Shown here: positions 50,080 through 57,712 of the stretch, in pieces
How the letters are laid out: the number at the start of each line of letters is the position of its first letter
Numbering within the stretch: position 1 is the stretch's first letter
Translations under genes and position numbers: made by a program
The notes under the pieces: model-generated
What the model saw: only the letters and a program-made list of their open reading frames with translations
Databases searched by the model: none
What the model was told of the DNA's origin: nothing
From: Bradyrhizobium australiense
GTDB taxonomy: Bacteria; Pseudomonadota; Alphaproteobacteria; Rhizobiales; Xanthobacteraceae
Direction of reading: 5' to 3'
Assembly: GCF_013114825.1 (NCBI RefSeq)
Contig: NZ_JAAVLX010000006.1
Span: 1 to 64,000 of the forward strand
Length of the DNA: 64,000 nucleotides

Positions 50080-51075
50080 ATGCCTTCAGGCCACACCTCC
50101 CGCTCCGAAATTGAGATCGAACTGACCAAGCTGTCCTCGCCACGGATTTTCCTGGTGCGGATGCTGGTGTTCCTGGTGCTATGCGCGCTGGTCATGATCG
50201 TGCTCTACAAGCAGATCATCGTCGCGTTCTTTGCCAATCCCGGCCTCAACGCGCTGATCGGCGGGGTGCTCCTGATCGGCACCATCCTGTCGTTCCGGCA
50301 GGTGGTTCGGCTCTATCCGGAAGTGGCATGGGTCAACAATTTCCGCATCGCCGATCCGGGGCTGGCGATCGACCGGCGCCCGACCTTGCTGGCGCCGATG
50401 GCGGCCATCCTCGGCGGCGAGCGCACCGGGCGGATGACGATCTCGCAGCAAACCATGCGGCACTTGCTCGATTCGATCGCGACGCGGCTGGACGAGGCCC
50501 GCGACATTTCCCGCTACATGACCGGCTTGCTGGTCTTCCTCGGCCTGCTCGGCACCTTCTGGGGTCTGATCGAGACCGTCGGTTCCGTCGGCAAGGTGAT
50601 CGACGGCCTGAAGGTCGGCGGCGACGCCGGTTCCCTGTTCGACACTCTGAAAGAGGGACTGGCCGCGCCGCTCGGCGGCATGGGCATTTCGTTCTCGTCC
50701 TCGCTGTTCGGCCTCGCGGGCTCCCTGATCCTTGGTTTCCTCGACCTGCAGTCGAGCCAGGCGCAGAACCGCTTCTATACCGACCTCGAGGACTGGCTCG
50801 CCTCCACCGTTCGCGAATATGGCGATGGCACTTCCGGGATCGGCGGCGAATTGCAGCATGCGATGGAACGCATCCGCGCAGTGGTGGAAGAGAGCGGCGG
50901 CAGCCGCAACACCACGGCGGCGATGGCCAATCTCGCGGAAGCCATCCAGGGGCTGGTCGCGCATATGCGCACCGAGCAGCAGATGATCCGCGAATGGGCC
51001 GACGGCCAGGGCGAACAGAACCGCGAGATCAAGAAGCTCCTGGAGCGGATCGCCAAGCAGCCCGAGAAGAGCTAG
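50080..51075 (+). CDS. MotA/TolQ/ExbB-like proton channel protein
   Basis: A 331-residue membrane protein. Helix 1 is at about 26-48 (RIFLVRMLVFLVLCALVMIVLY) and helix 2 at about 57-75 (NALIGGVLLIGTIL); a large cytoplasmic loop (about 80-150) follows, then the MotA/TolQ core: ISRYMTGLLVFLGLLGTFWGLIETVGSV (about 147-174) and G-L-A-A-P-L-G-G-M-G-I-S-F-S-S-S-L-F-G-L-A (about 196-216). A charged coiled coil ends the protein. The next gene is its OmpA-domain partner. The pair is related to flagellar, Tol and ZorAB motors, but no flagellar or Zorya genes accompany it. Confidence 0.88.
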   Translation: MPSGHTSRSEIEIELTKLSSPRIFLVRMLVFLVLCALVMIVLYKQIIVAFFANPGLNALIGGVLLIGTILSFRQVVRLYPEVAWVNNFRIADPGLAIDRRPTLLAPMAAILGGERTGRMTISQQTMRHLLDSIATRLDEARDISRYMTGLLVFLGLLGTFWGLIETVGSVGKVIDGLKVGGDAGSLFDTLKEGLAAPLGGMGISFSSSLFGLAGSLILGFLDLQSSQAQNRFYTDLEDWLASTVREYGDGTSGIGGELQHAMERIRAVVEESGGSRNTTAAMANLAEAIQGLVAHMRTEQQMIREWADGQGEQNREIKKLLERIAKQPEKS

Positions 51076-51086
51076 ACGAGGTGTTC

Positions 51087-51203
51087 GTGTCCCAGACGCG
51101 GTGCGGCGTGCAACGCCGCTCCGCAGAGCCGGGACCCAATTCGCGGCAGGTCCCGGCTCTGCGTCGCATCACTTGCGTGCTGCGCCGCGTCCGGGACACG
51201 ATA
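51087..51203. repeat. Dispersed repeat, 'GTGTCCCAGACGCGGTGCGGCG' family
   Basis: 'gtgtcccagacgcggtgcggcgtgcaacgccgctccgcagagccgggaccc' followed by the inverted 'gctctgcgtcgc...cgcgtccgggacacg'. It lies between the two motor-like genes, which are otherwise expected to be cotranscribed. Confidence 0.75.
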
Positions 51204-51216
51204 CTGGAGATGATAA

Positions 51217-52245
51217 ATGGCCCTCGCCCGTGCCCGCCGCAGTGAATCCGGCTTCAACTACTGGCCGGGGTTCGTCGACGCGCTGTCGACGCTGGTGCTG
51301 TCGATCGTGTTCCTGCTGTCAGTGTTTTTGGTGGTGCAATTCTTCCTGTCGCAGGAGGTCACCGGCAAGGACAAGGCGCTCGAACAACTCAACGCCAAGA
51401 TCGCGCAGCTCAACGACCTGCTGTCGCTGGAAAAACTCGGCAAGATCACGCTGGACGACCAGCTCGCGCAATTGCGCGCCGGTCTCGCCGCCGCGGAAGG
51501 CGAGCGCGACCGCATCAAGGGGCTTTACGACGGGCTGGCCGGCGCCGGCGGCGACGCCCAGGGCCGCGCCAACGAGCTCAACAAGGCGCTCGAATCCGAA
51601 AAGGCGGTAACCTCGCGCGCGCTCGCCCAGATCGAGGTGCTGAACCAGCAGATCAGCGCGCTGCGCCGGCAGCTCGCGGCGCTCGAGGAAGCGCTGGAAG
51701 CCTCCGAAAAGCGCGACAAGGAATCGCAGGGGCGGATCGCCGATCTCGGCCAGCGCCTGAACGTCGCGCTGGCGCAGCGCGTGCAGGAATTGTCGCGCTA
51801 CCGTTCGGAATTCTTCGGCCGCCTGCGCGCTATTCTGGGCAATCGCCCCGATGTCCGCATTGTCGGCGACCGCTTCGTATTCCAGTCGGAAGTGTTCTTC
51901 GATACCGGCCAGGCGCTGCTGCTCCCCGAGGGCCGCGCCGAACTCGACAAGCTCGCCACCGCGCTGATCGATCTGGACAAGCAGATACCGAGCGAGATCG
52001 GCTGGGTGCTGCGGGTCGACGGCCACACCGACATGCGGCCGATCAACTCGCCGCTGTTCAAGTCGAACTGGGAATTGTCGTCGGCGCGCGCCATCTCCGT
52101 GGTGCAATATCTGGTTTTCCTCGGCGTTCCCGCGCAGCGGCTGGTCGCCGCCGGTTTTGCCGAATTCCAGCCGCTCGACTCAGCACCCAACGAAGACGCC
52201 TACAAGCGCAACCGCCGCATCGAGCTGAAGCTGACGGAACGATAG
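51217..52245 (+). CDS. OmpA/MotB-domain protein, partner of the MotA/TolQ-like protein
   Basis: A 342-residue inner-membrane protein. An N-terminal N-Y-W-P-G-F-V-D-A-L-S-T-L-V-L-S-I-V-F segment (about 13-42) is the single helix with the Asp (D20) expected to bind protons in MotB-like stators. A long coiled coil (about 55-200) leads to an OmpA peptidoglycan-binding domain (about 215-340) with VFFDTGQALLLPEGRAELDKLA, V-D-G-H-T-D and NRRIELKL. AAATG start at 51217. With the preceding gene it makes a stator-like pair whose load is unknown. Confidence 0.9.
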   Translation: MALARARRSESGFNYWPGFVDALSTLVLSIVFLLSVFLVVQFFLSQEVTGKDKALEQLNAKIAQLNDLLSLEKLGKITLDDQLAQLRAGLAAAEGERDRIKGLYDGLAGAGGDAQGRANELNKALESEKAVTSRALAQIEVLNQQISALRRQLAALEEALEASEKRDKESQGRIADLGQRLNVALAQRVQELSRYRSEFFGRLRAILGNRPDVRIVGDRFVFQSEVFFDTGQALLLPEGRAELDKLATALIDLDKQIPSEIGWVLRVDGHTDMRPINSPLFKSNWELSSARAISVVQYLVFLGVPAQRLVAAGFAEFQPLDSAPNEDAYKRNRRIELKLTER

Positions 52246-52688
52246 TGGTATATTCCACTCGCTTCTATCAAGCAGAGGATGAAGCAGCGGCAATCGAGCT
52301 GTGGCATCGCACTTGGCAAGCGGCCTATCCTGATATCGACTTCGCCTCACGGCTGGAATGGTGGCGCGAGCGCTGGCGCAAGGATCTCGTACCGAAAGCC
52401 GAGATTATGGTCGCGGAACAAGACGGCGCGCTGGTCGGTTTTGTCACCGTCGACCGCGAAGGCTATCTCGACCAGCTCGTGGTTGCGCCGGAACACTGGG
52501 GCTCAGGCGTCGCTTACCTGTTGGTCGAAGAGGCCAAGCGCATCTCTCCGAAGGAGGTCACGCTACTCGTCAACAAGGACAACGCGCGCGCCATTCGCTT
52601 CTATGAGCGCAACGGCTTCGTACACGCCGGCGAGGATGTGAATCCGACCTCGGGACGGCCGGTGCTGAAGATGATGTGGAAGCCTTAA
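52245..52688 (+). CDS. GNAT family N-acetyltransferase
   Basis: A 147-residue acetyl-CoA-dependent transferase. The acetyl-CoA loop region is L-D-Q-L-V-V-A-P-E-H-W-G-S-G-V-A (motif A, about 73-88), followed by NKDNARAIRFYERNGFVHAGED (motif B). It starts with GTG that overlaps the preceding TAG by one base (TAGTG), so it is translationally coupled to the OmpA-domain gene. Substrate unknown. Confidence 0.9.
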   Translation: MVYSTRFYQAEDEAAAIELWHRTWQAAYPDIDFASRLEWWRERWRKDLVPKAEIMVAEQDGALVGFVTVDREGYLDQLVVAPEHWGSGVAYLLVEEAKRISPKEVTLLVNKDNARAIRFYERNGFVHAGEDVNPTSGRPVLKMMWKP

Positions 52689-52696
52689 CGCTACCA

Positions 52697-52786
52697 CCGT
52701 CATGGCGAGGAGCGAAGCGACCAAGCAATCCATTTCACCGCTTGCGGCACCATGGATTGCTTCGCTTCGCTCGCAATGACGGAGAG
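52697..52786. repeat. Dispersed palindromic repeat, 'AGCGAAGCGACCAAGCAATCCAT' family
   Basis: 'gtcatggcgaggagcgaagcgaccaagcaatccat' and the inverted 'atggattgcttcgcttcgctcgcaatgac' flank a short loop. It separates the convergent GNAT and ABC transporter genes. A well-known Bradyrhizobium-type repeat, from memory. Confidence 0.75.
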
Positions 52787-52794
52787 AACGCCAA

Positions 52795-54651
52795 TCAAAT
52801 CCCCTCGAACTGCAATCGCGCCAACCGCGCGTAAAGCCCGTTGGCCGCAACAAGCTCGGCATGCGTGCCCTGCTCGACGATCTTGCCCTGGTCCATCACC
52901 ATGATGCGGTCGCAGGACAGCACGGTGGCGAGGCGATGGGCGATGACAAGCGTGGTGCGGTGGCGCATCAGTTCTTCCAGGGCGGTCTGCACCAGCGTCT
53001 CGCTTTCGGCATCGAGCGCTGACGTCGCTTCGTCGAGCAGCAATAGCGGCGCGTCACGCAGGATGGCGCGGGCGATCGCGATGCGCTGGCGCTGGCCGCC
53101 GGATAGCGTCACGCCGCGCTCGCCGAGTTGCGCCTCGAAACCGCCAGGCAGGCGGCGCAGGAATTCGGTGGCATGGGCGAGATCGGCGGCGCGCTCGACC
53201 TCGGCGTCGGTGGCATCGGGCCGGCCGAAGCGGATATTTTCGCGCGCGGAAGCCGCGAACACCACCGAGTCCTGCGGCACCAGCGCAATCCGCGAGCGCA
53301 CATCAACCGGATCCGCCGATTTGATTGGTACGCCGTCGAGCGAGATCGTTCCCTTGGCCGGATCGTAGAACCGCAGCAGGAGATGAAACAGCGTGCTCTT
53401 GCCCGCCCCTGAGGGACCTACGATCGCGACCTTCTCGCCCGCCTTGACCGACAGCGAAACATTGTCGATCGCAAGCGCGTCCGGCCGCGCCGGATAGGCG
53501 AAGCTGACCTGCTCGAACCCGACGTCGCCGCGCGCAGGCTGCGGCAGCGCGACCGGCTGCGGCGGCGCCGTGATCTGCGACTTGACCCGAAGAATTTCGA
53601 ACAGCCGTTCCGCCGCGCCTGACGCGGCAGAGACTTCGCCCCAGACCTCGCTGAGCTGGCCGAGGCCGGTGGCGGCGAAAGCCGCATACAGCACGAACTG
53701 ACCGAGGCGGCCCGGCGTGATCTGGCCGGTCAGCACGTCGTGCGAACCGACCCAGAGGATCGCCACCACACTGGAGAACACGATGAAGATGATGATCAGC
53801 GTCAGCACGGCGCGCGCCCGCGTCGAGCTGCGCGCCGCCTCATAGGCCTGTTCGACCTCGCCGCCGAAGCGGGCCGTGGCCATCCGCTCGCTGGTATAGG
53901 CCTGCACGGTCCTGATCGCACCGACCAGTTCGGAAGCGTAGGCGCTGGCGTTGGCGAGCGTATCCTGGGCGTTGCGCGACAGCCGCCGCACCCAGCGTCC
54001 GAAGGCGACCAGCGGAATTACGATGACAGGGATGGCCAGCAGCACGAAGCCGGAGAGCTTCGGACTCGTGATCACCATCATGGTGGCGGCGCCGATGAAC
54101 AGCATCATGTTGCGCAGCGCGATCGACACGGAGGCGCCGACCGCTGACTTGATCTGGGTGGTGTCGGCGGTCAGCCGCGACACCAACTCGCCCGAGCGCG
54201 CAGTATCGAAGAAGGCGGGCGACAGCGAGATCAGATGCGCGAACACGTCGCGCCTGAGGTCGGCGACGATGCGCTCGCCGATCGTCATGACCAGGTAGTA
54301 GCGCGAAGCGCTGGCGGCGGCCAGCACCGCGACGACCGCGATCATGACGCTGAAGTAGCTGTTGATCAGGGCGATGCCTTCGGGGCTGAAGCCGAAATCG
54401 ATCATGCGTCGGACCGCGACCGGCACGACCAGCGTGGTGATCGCAGCGATCGTCAGCGAGATGAAGGCGAGAGCCGCGCGTCCGCGGTAGCGCGCGACAT
54501 AGGGCGCGAGCGCCAGCAGCGGCCGCAGCCTGGCGCCGGTCTGGACCGGCGACTGCGTCAGTTGAGCCTCGATGAAGGCCTCTTCTTCGAGCAGGGCGTC
54601 GCGCCGTGGGGGCGCGGTTTTGACGTCTTCAAGCTGTTCCGCTGCGCTCAT
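52795..54651 (-). CDS. ABC transporter, fused permease/ATPase (multidrug or lipid exporter)
   Basis: A 618-residue half-size exporter. Six membrane helices lie within about 50-340; the ATPase domain (about 370-615) has Walker A GPSGAGKST, Q-loop VPQDSVVF, signature L-S-G-G-Q-R-Q-R-I-A-I-A-R-A, Walker B LLLLDEATSALDAESE and the H-loop VIAHRLATV. It would act as a homodimer. The N-terminal 40 residues are charged and cytoplasmic. I chose ATG 54651; it is divergent from rpmE. The substrate class (drug, lipid A or peptide) is not determined. Confidence 0.93.
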   Translation of the reverse strand: MSAAEQLEDVKTAPPRRDALLEEEAFIEAQLTQSPVQTGARLRPLLALAPYVARYRGRAALAFISLTIAAITTLVVPVAVRRMIDFGFSPEGIALINSYFSVMIAVVAVLAAASASRYYLVMTIGERIVADLRRDVFAHLISLSPAFFDTARSGELVSRLTADTTQIKSAVGASVSIALRNMMLFIGAATMMVITSPKLSGFVLLAIPVIVIPLVAFGRWVRRLSRNAQDTLANASAYASELVGAIRTVQAYTSERMATARFGGEVEQAYEAARSSTRARAVLTLIIIFIVFSSVVAILWVGSHDVLTGQITPGRLGQFVLYAAFAATGLGQLSEVWGEVSAASGAAERLFEILRVKSQITAPPQPVALPQPARGDVGFEQVSFAYPARPDALAIDNVSLSVKAGEKVAIVGPSGAGKSTLFHLLLRFYDPAKGTISLDGVPIKSADPVDVRSRIALVPQDSVVFAASARENIRFGRPDATDAEVERAADLAHATEFLRRLPGGFEAQLGERGVTLSGGQRQRIAIARAILRDAPLLLLDEATSALDAESETLVQTALEELMRHRTTLVIAHRLATVLSCDRIMVMDQGKIVEQGTHAELVAANGLYARLARLQFEGI

Positions 54652-54740
54652 GAAATCCGCCCGGTTTTGCCGCCCCCAGATAGGCCCCGCAGACCCCTCT
54701 GGCAAATCCGGGAGATTCCCAATCCGGGACCACACGTAGC

Positions 54741-54769
54741 TTGTTTTGGCAGCCGCCTTACGTTATAGA
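54741..54769 (+). promoter_or_regulatory. Promoter candidate of rpmE
   Basis: TTGTTT (54741-54746), a 17-base spacer, then TATAGA (54764-54769). The spacing and hexamers fit a sigma-70-type promoter, about 60 bases before the rpmE start. Confidence 0.5.
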
Positions 54770-54829
54770 GCCGCCAAATCCCGTATCCCCGACATTTGAG
54801 ATGGGCGCCGGCGCGCCGAAGGATATGCC

Positions 54830-55057
54830 ATGAAAGCCGAAATTCATCCGAATTATCATACGATTACGGTCGTGATGACCGACGGGACCGAGTATCAGAC
54901 CCGCTCCACCTGGGGCAAGGAAGGCGACAAGCTGAACCTCGATATCGATCCCAAGTCGCATCCGGCCTGGACCGGCGGCTCGCAGCAGATCCTCGACCGC
55001 GGCGGCCGCGTGTCGCGCTTCCAGAAGAAGTTTTCGGGCTTCCTCAAGAAGGACTGA
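54830..55057 (+). CDS. rpmE: 50S ribosomal protein L31
   Basis: A 75-residue L31. MKAEIHPNYHTITVVMTDGTEYQTRSTWG and the C-terminal GRVSRFQKKFSGFL are characteristic. It has no cysteine at all, so it is the zinc-free (C-minus) form despite the length of the ordinary protein. A terminator follows at 55098. Confidence 0.96.
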   Translation: MKAEIHPNYHTITVVMTDGTEYQTRSTWGKEGDKLNLDIDPKSHPAWTGGSQQILDRGGRVSRFQKKFSGFLKKD

Positions 55058-55097
55058 GGGCTCGCCCCTTCCCCGTTTTCCATCCAGAATGCAAAAC

Positions 55098-55126
55098 GCC
55101 CCGGGGTCTCCTCCGGGGCTTTTTTG
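55098..55126 (+). terminator. Rho-independent terminator of rpmE
   Basis: GCCCCGG (55098-55104) pairs with CCGGGGC (55113-55119), with an 8-base loop, followed by seven T residues from 55120. It lies 40 bases after the rpmE stop. Confidence 0.85.
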
Positions 55127-55140
55127 TTTGCGGGTCACGC

Positions 55141-55240
55141 CGTCATTCCGGATCGTGCGCCAGCACCAGACCCGGAATCTCGAGATTCTCAGGTGCGCAA
55201 TTGCGCACCGTACTTCGCTTCGCGCCCCGGAATGGCGGCG
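55141..55240. repeat. Dispersed palindromic repeat, 'GAATCTCGAGATTC' family
   Basis: 'tcattccggatcg...agacccggaatctcgagattctcaggtgcgcaattgcgcac' is the inverted counterpart of the copy at 6570-6664. It lies between rpmE's terminator and the DUF1465 gene. Confidence 0.75.
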
Positions 55241-55254
55241 GTGATCGCTTCGAA

Positions 55255-55767
55255 TTACTGCTCGAACGCCGCTTTCAATCGATTGAGCTGCGGCACCAGC
55301 GGGTTGCCGATCGGAGCACGTTCCGCGGGCGCCGCGTGGATCGAGATGTCGAGGCGACGGACCCGCGTCTGCAGACTCATCGATCGCGCAATCAGATCCT
55401 GCAATTGCTGCGGGAGCTTCGCGATCATGTCCTCAGGCCCGGGATCGGCGGCCGTGAGCTTGACCTTGGTCTTTTCCCGATTGGCTTGAGTCAGCGTCAT
55501 CTCGCCTTCCTTGACCGCGCGATGCAGCAACAGCCATGACGCAAGCTGCATCAGGCGGGTGGTCAGGCGCATGCTTTCGGTTGCGTAAGTGAGGCTGACA
55601 GAACGTTCGAGCGCCTTGGCTTCCGTGCGGCCGTCGCCGTCGAGATAGGCGGCGGTTTCCTCGACGAGATCCATGCCTTCCCGGAAGAGAGTTCCGAACG
55701 CCGCCGAATTAGTCAGCCGCTCGCTGAACAGAACGAGCGCGGATTCGCTTTGCGAACGGTCCGCCAT
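55255..55767 (-). CDS. DUF1465 family protein
   Basis: A 170-residue soluble, all-helical protein of DUF1465, found across Rhizobiales; its role is not established to my knowledge. Typical stretches: SERLTNSAAFGTLFREGMDLVEETAAYLDGDGR, Y-A-T-E-S-M-R-L-T-T-R-L-M-Q-L-A-S-W-L-L and LQTRVRRLD. ATG 55767 was chosen by its match to family length; the open frame extends to 55866. Its 5' side faces the candidate small RNA. Confidence 0.88.
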   Translation of the reverse strand: MADRSQSESALVLFSERLTNSAAFGTLFREGMDLVEETAAYLDGDGRTEAKALERSVSLTYATESMRLTTRLMQLASWLLLHRAVKEGEMTLTQANREKTKVKLTAADPGPEDMIAKLPQQLQDLIARSMSLQTRVRRLDISIHAAPAERAPIGNPLVPQLNRLKAAFEQ

Positions 55768-55914
55768 GGTTAACGCCCTCACGCCACTATTTGCCCCACC
55801 GGCTGTGAACCACCGGCTTATGATGAACAAATCATTGCTCGGACCAAGTCGAGAGTCCAGCGGCAACCGGATTTATGGTTTCCAGCTCGTGGGGGCACAA
55901 AATAGCCGCGGAGA

Positions 55915-56036
55915 GCACAAAAAAGAGCCGCCGTTTCCGGCGGCTTTTGAAGTTGATAACAGGGAGGCGTCAAACAGAGTGGACAGGAGCCACTCGGTGT
56001 CCAAACGAGGACGATGACAGTCATAATCGAGAAAGC
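55915..56036 (-). ncRNA. Candidate small RNA with anti-Shine-Dalgarno loops
   Basis: On the minus strand, roughly 120 bases with three modules: a 6-bp hairpin (55990-55995 with 55977-55982) whose 7-base loop is CUCCUGU; a single-stranded stretch GACGCCUCCCUG (about 55970-55959); and a strong terminator hairpin at 55926-55945. Exposed CUCCU/CCUCCC sequences complementary to ribosome binding sites and a Rho-independent terminator are features of known trans-acting alphaproteobacterial sRNAs. No protein gene explains the terminator. The 5' end is a guess. Confidence 0.45.
55926..55945 (-). terminator. Strong Rho-independent terminator, minus strand
   Basis: AGCCGCCG (55926-55933) and CGGCGGCT (55938-55945) form a perfect 8-bp stem with a TTTC loop. 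Read on the minus strand it is followed by CTTTTTTG. On the plus strand the right side has only TTTT. It ends the candidate small RNA or the DUF1192 transcript. Confidence 0.8.
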
Positions 56037-56051
56037 TTAACGTATCGTAAA
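56037..56051. promoter_or_regulatory. CtrA-box-like sequence
   Basis: TTAA-N7-TAAA (56037-56051 on the plus strand; TTTA-N7-TTAA on the minus), one mismatch from the CtrA consensus TTAA-N7-TTAA. It lies where the promoter of the candidate small RNA would be. A chance match is possible. Confidence 0.3.
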
Positions 56052-56282
56052 CGAACGATTATCTTTAGGCTTTGTTTGCCATGTCGGCCATTGGCCGAGT
56101 TTGATGTTTACTCCAAACGCTGTCGTCCGTGCGAACGCAGGAACCCATAACCACCGGCGGTTATGATGGAGGAAAAGTCGGCCAGCGGCCTGCCACAAGA
56201 TAAGCCGCGGCGTCTGAGTCCCGATCACGTTCGCTGCGCTCATCGTCCGGGACGGCGGAGGAGAGAGGTCGCGGCTTGAATT

Positions 56283-56474
56283 CTACGTCTTGAAAAAGCT
56301 GTTTGCCGCATCTTTCGACGCGCGCTTTTTGGTGACGGCTTGTTGCAGTCGTTCGATTTCCGAATTCAACAGCGCAATGCGCTCGGTCAATTCCTCGACG
56401 GACAGCAGCGACAGGTCCTGCCCGATCTCATGGCTGATTTTCTTCCGTGGCTTGTCATCATCCTCGATCGCCAT
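56283..56474 (-). CDS. DUF1192 family protein
   Basis: A 63-residue DUF1192 protein: MAIEDDDKPRKKISHEIGQDLSLLSVEELTERIALLNSEIERLQQAV, a short acidic N-terminus and one amphipathic helix or coiled coil, ending in a basic tail. Widespread in alphaproteobacteria and of unknown function. GAAGGAGG precedes the ATG. It is divergent from the quinone oxidoreductase gene. Confidence 0.9.
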   Translation of the reverse strand: MAIEDDDKPRKKISHEIGQDLSLLSVEELTERIALLNSEIERLQQAVTKKRASKDAANSFFKT

Positions 56475-56593
56475 GCGCTTCCTCCTTCGGCCAGTTCGTA
56501 ACGGCTTGCTGATCCCCCAAGCGGTTGCCAGCCGGAGCCGGGCTGGCTAATCAGGGACCGCCTTCAATTCTCAGCCTTTCGCAAGGACAAATC

Positions 56594-57592
56594 ATGGAAA
56601 AGCTGCCCGCGCAAATGACCGTCATCGGCATCAGCAAGCCAGGCGGCCCCGAGGTGTTGCTGCCCGAAACCCGCAGCGTTCCAACGCCCGGTCCGGGTGA
56701 AATCCTGGTCAAGGTGATGGCCGCCGGCGTCAACCGTCCCGACGTGGCGCAGCGTTCCGGCGCTTATCCACCCCCGCCCGGCGCCAGCGACCTGCCCGGC
56801 CTTGAAATCGCAGGCGAAGTGGTGGCGCTCGGCGAAGGCGCCAAAAAGCACAAGCTCAGCGACAAGGTGATGTCGCTGGTCGCCGGTGGTGGCTACGCCC
56901 AATATTGCATTGCGCAAGACGCGCAGGCGATGGCGGTGCCGCCGTCGCTATCCATCCTGGAAGCCGGCGCGATCCCGGAAACATTGATGACTGTGTGGCA
57001 CAATGTGTTTGAGCGCGGCGGGCTCAAGCCCGGCGAAACACTTCTGATCCACGGCGGCTCATCCGGCATCGGCACCATGGCGATCCAGCTTGCGAAAGCG
57101 TTCGGGTCGAAAGTGATCGTGACCGTCGGCTCGCAAGAGAAGGCCGATGCCTGTCTCAAGCTCGGCGCCGATCGCGCGATCAACTACAAGACCGAGGACT
57201 TCGTCGCCGTGGTCAAGGCGGAGACCAACAATGTGGGCGCCGACCTGATCCTCGACATGGTCGCCGGCGACTATGTCGATCGCAACTATGACGCCGCCGC
57301 GGTCGACGGCCGTATCGTGCAGATCGCAACCCTCAACGGCCCCAAGGTCAGCGTCAACATTGCCAAGGTGATGGTGAAGCGGCTGACGCATACCGGCTCC
57401 ACGTTGCGCCCCCGTACTAATGCGGATAAGGCGGCGATGGTGGCGGCGATCGAGGCCAAGGTGATGCCGCTATTGCGCGAGGGACGTGTAAAACCGCTGA
57501 TGGACAGCTCATTCCCGCTGGAAAAAGCAGCCGACGCGCACCGGCGGATGGAAACGTCAGCACATATTGGCAAAATTGTGTTGGCCGTCTAG
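56594..57592 (+). CDS. NAD(P)H quinone oxidoreductase, PIG3-like
   Basis: A 332-residue medium-chain reductase of the quinone oxidoreductase family (PIG3 type). Catalytic N-terminal domain with AAGVNRPDVAQRSGAYPPPPGASDLPGLEIAGEV; cofactor motif I-H-G-G-S-S-G-I-G-T-M-A-I-Q-L-A (about 147-162); VTVGSQEKADACLKLGADRAINY. No zinc ligands, as expected. NADPH-dependent reduction of quinones or enones is likely. AAGGA precedes the ATG at 56594. Confidence 0.92.
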   Translation: MEKLPAQMTVIGISKPGGPEVLLPETRSVPTPGPGEILVKVMAAGVNRPDVAQRSGAYPPPPGASDLPGLEIAGEVVALGEGAKKHKLSDKVMSLVAGGGYAQYCIAQDAQAMAVPPSLSILEAGAIPETLMTVWHNVFERGGLKPGETLLIHGGSSGIGTMAIQLAKAFGSKVIVTVGSQEKADACLKLGADRAINYKTEDFVAVVKAETNNVGADLILDMVAGDYVDRNYDAAAVDGRIVQIATLNGPKVSVNIAKVMVKRLTHTGSTLRPRTNADKAAMVAAIEAKVMPLLREGRVKPLMDSSFPLEKAADAHRRMETSAHIGKIVLAV

Positions 57593-57712
57593 CCGATCGC
57601 GAGCGAAGCACGGGTGGAAACCCTTTGATTTGCTTCGCTTTCATGTCATTTATCGCGGCAACGCCGACCCGTTCGCTGGGCCGGGAGAATCGCTGGTCGC
57701 GGAGTACTGACA

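Noticed and set aside
50080..52245. Zorya-type phage defence locus
   Set aside because: The MotA-like and OmpA/MotB-like pair fits ZorA/ZorB in outline, but no ZorC, ZorD or ZorE homologue is present in the neighbouring genes, which are a GNAT gene and an ABC exporter; a housekeeping or envelope stator is more likely.
55818..56024. A 68-codon minus-strand frame at the candidate small RNA
   Set aside because: It reads straight through a strong terminator hairpin and has no family; the RNA explanation fits the structure better.
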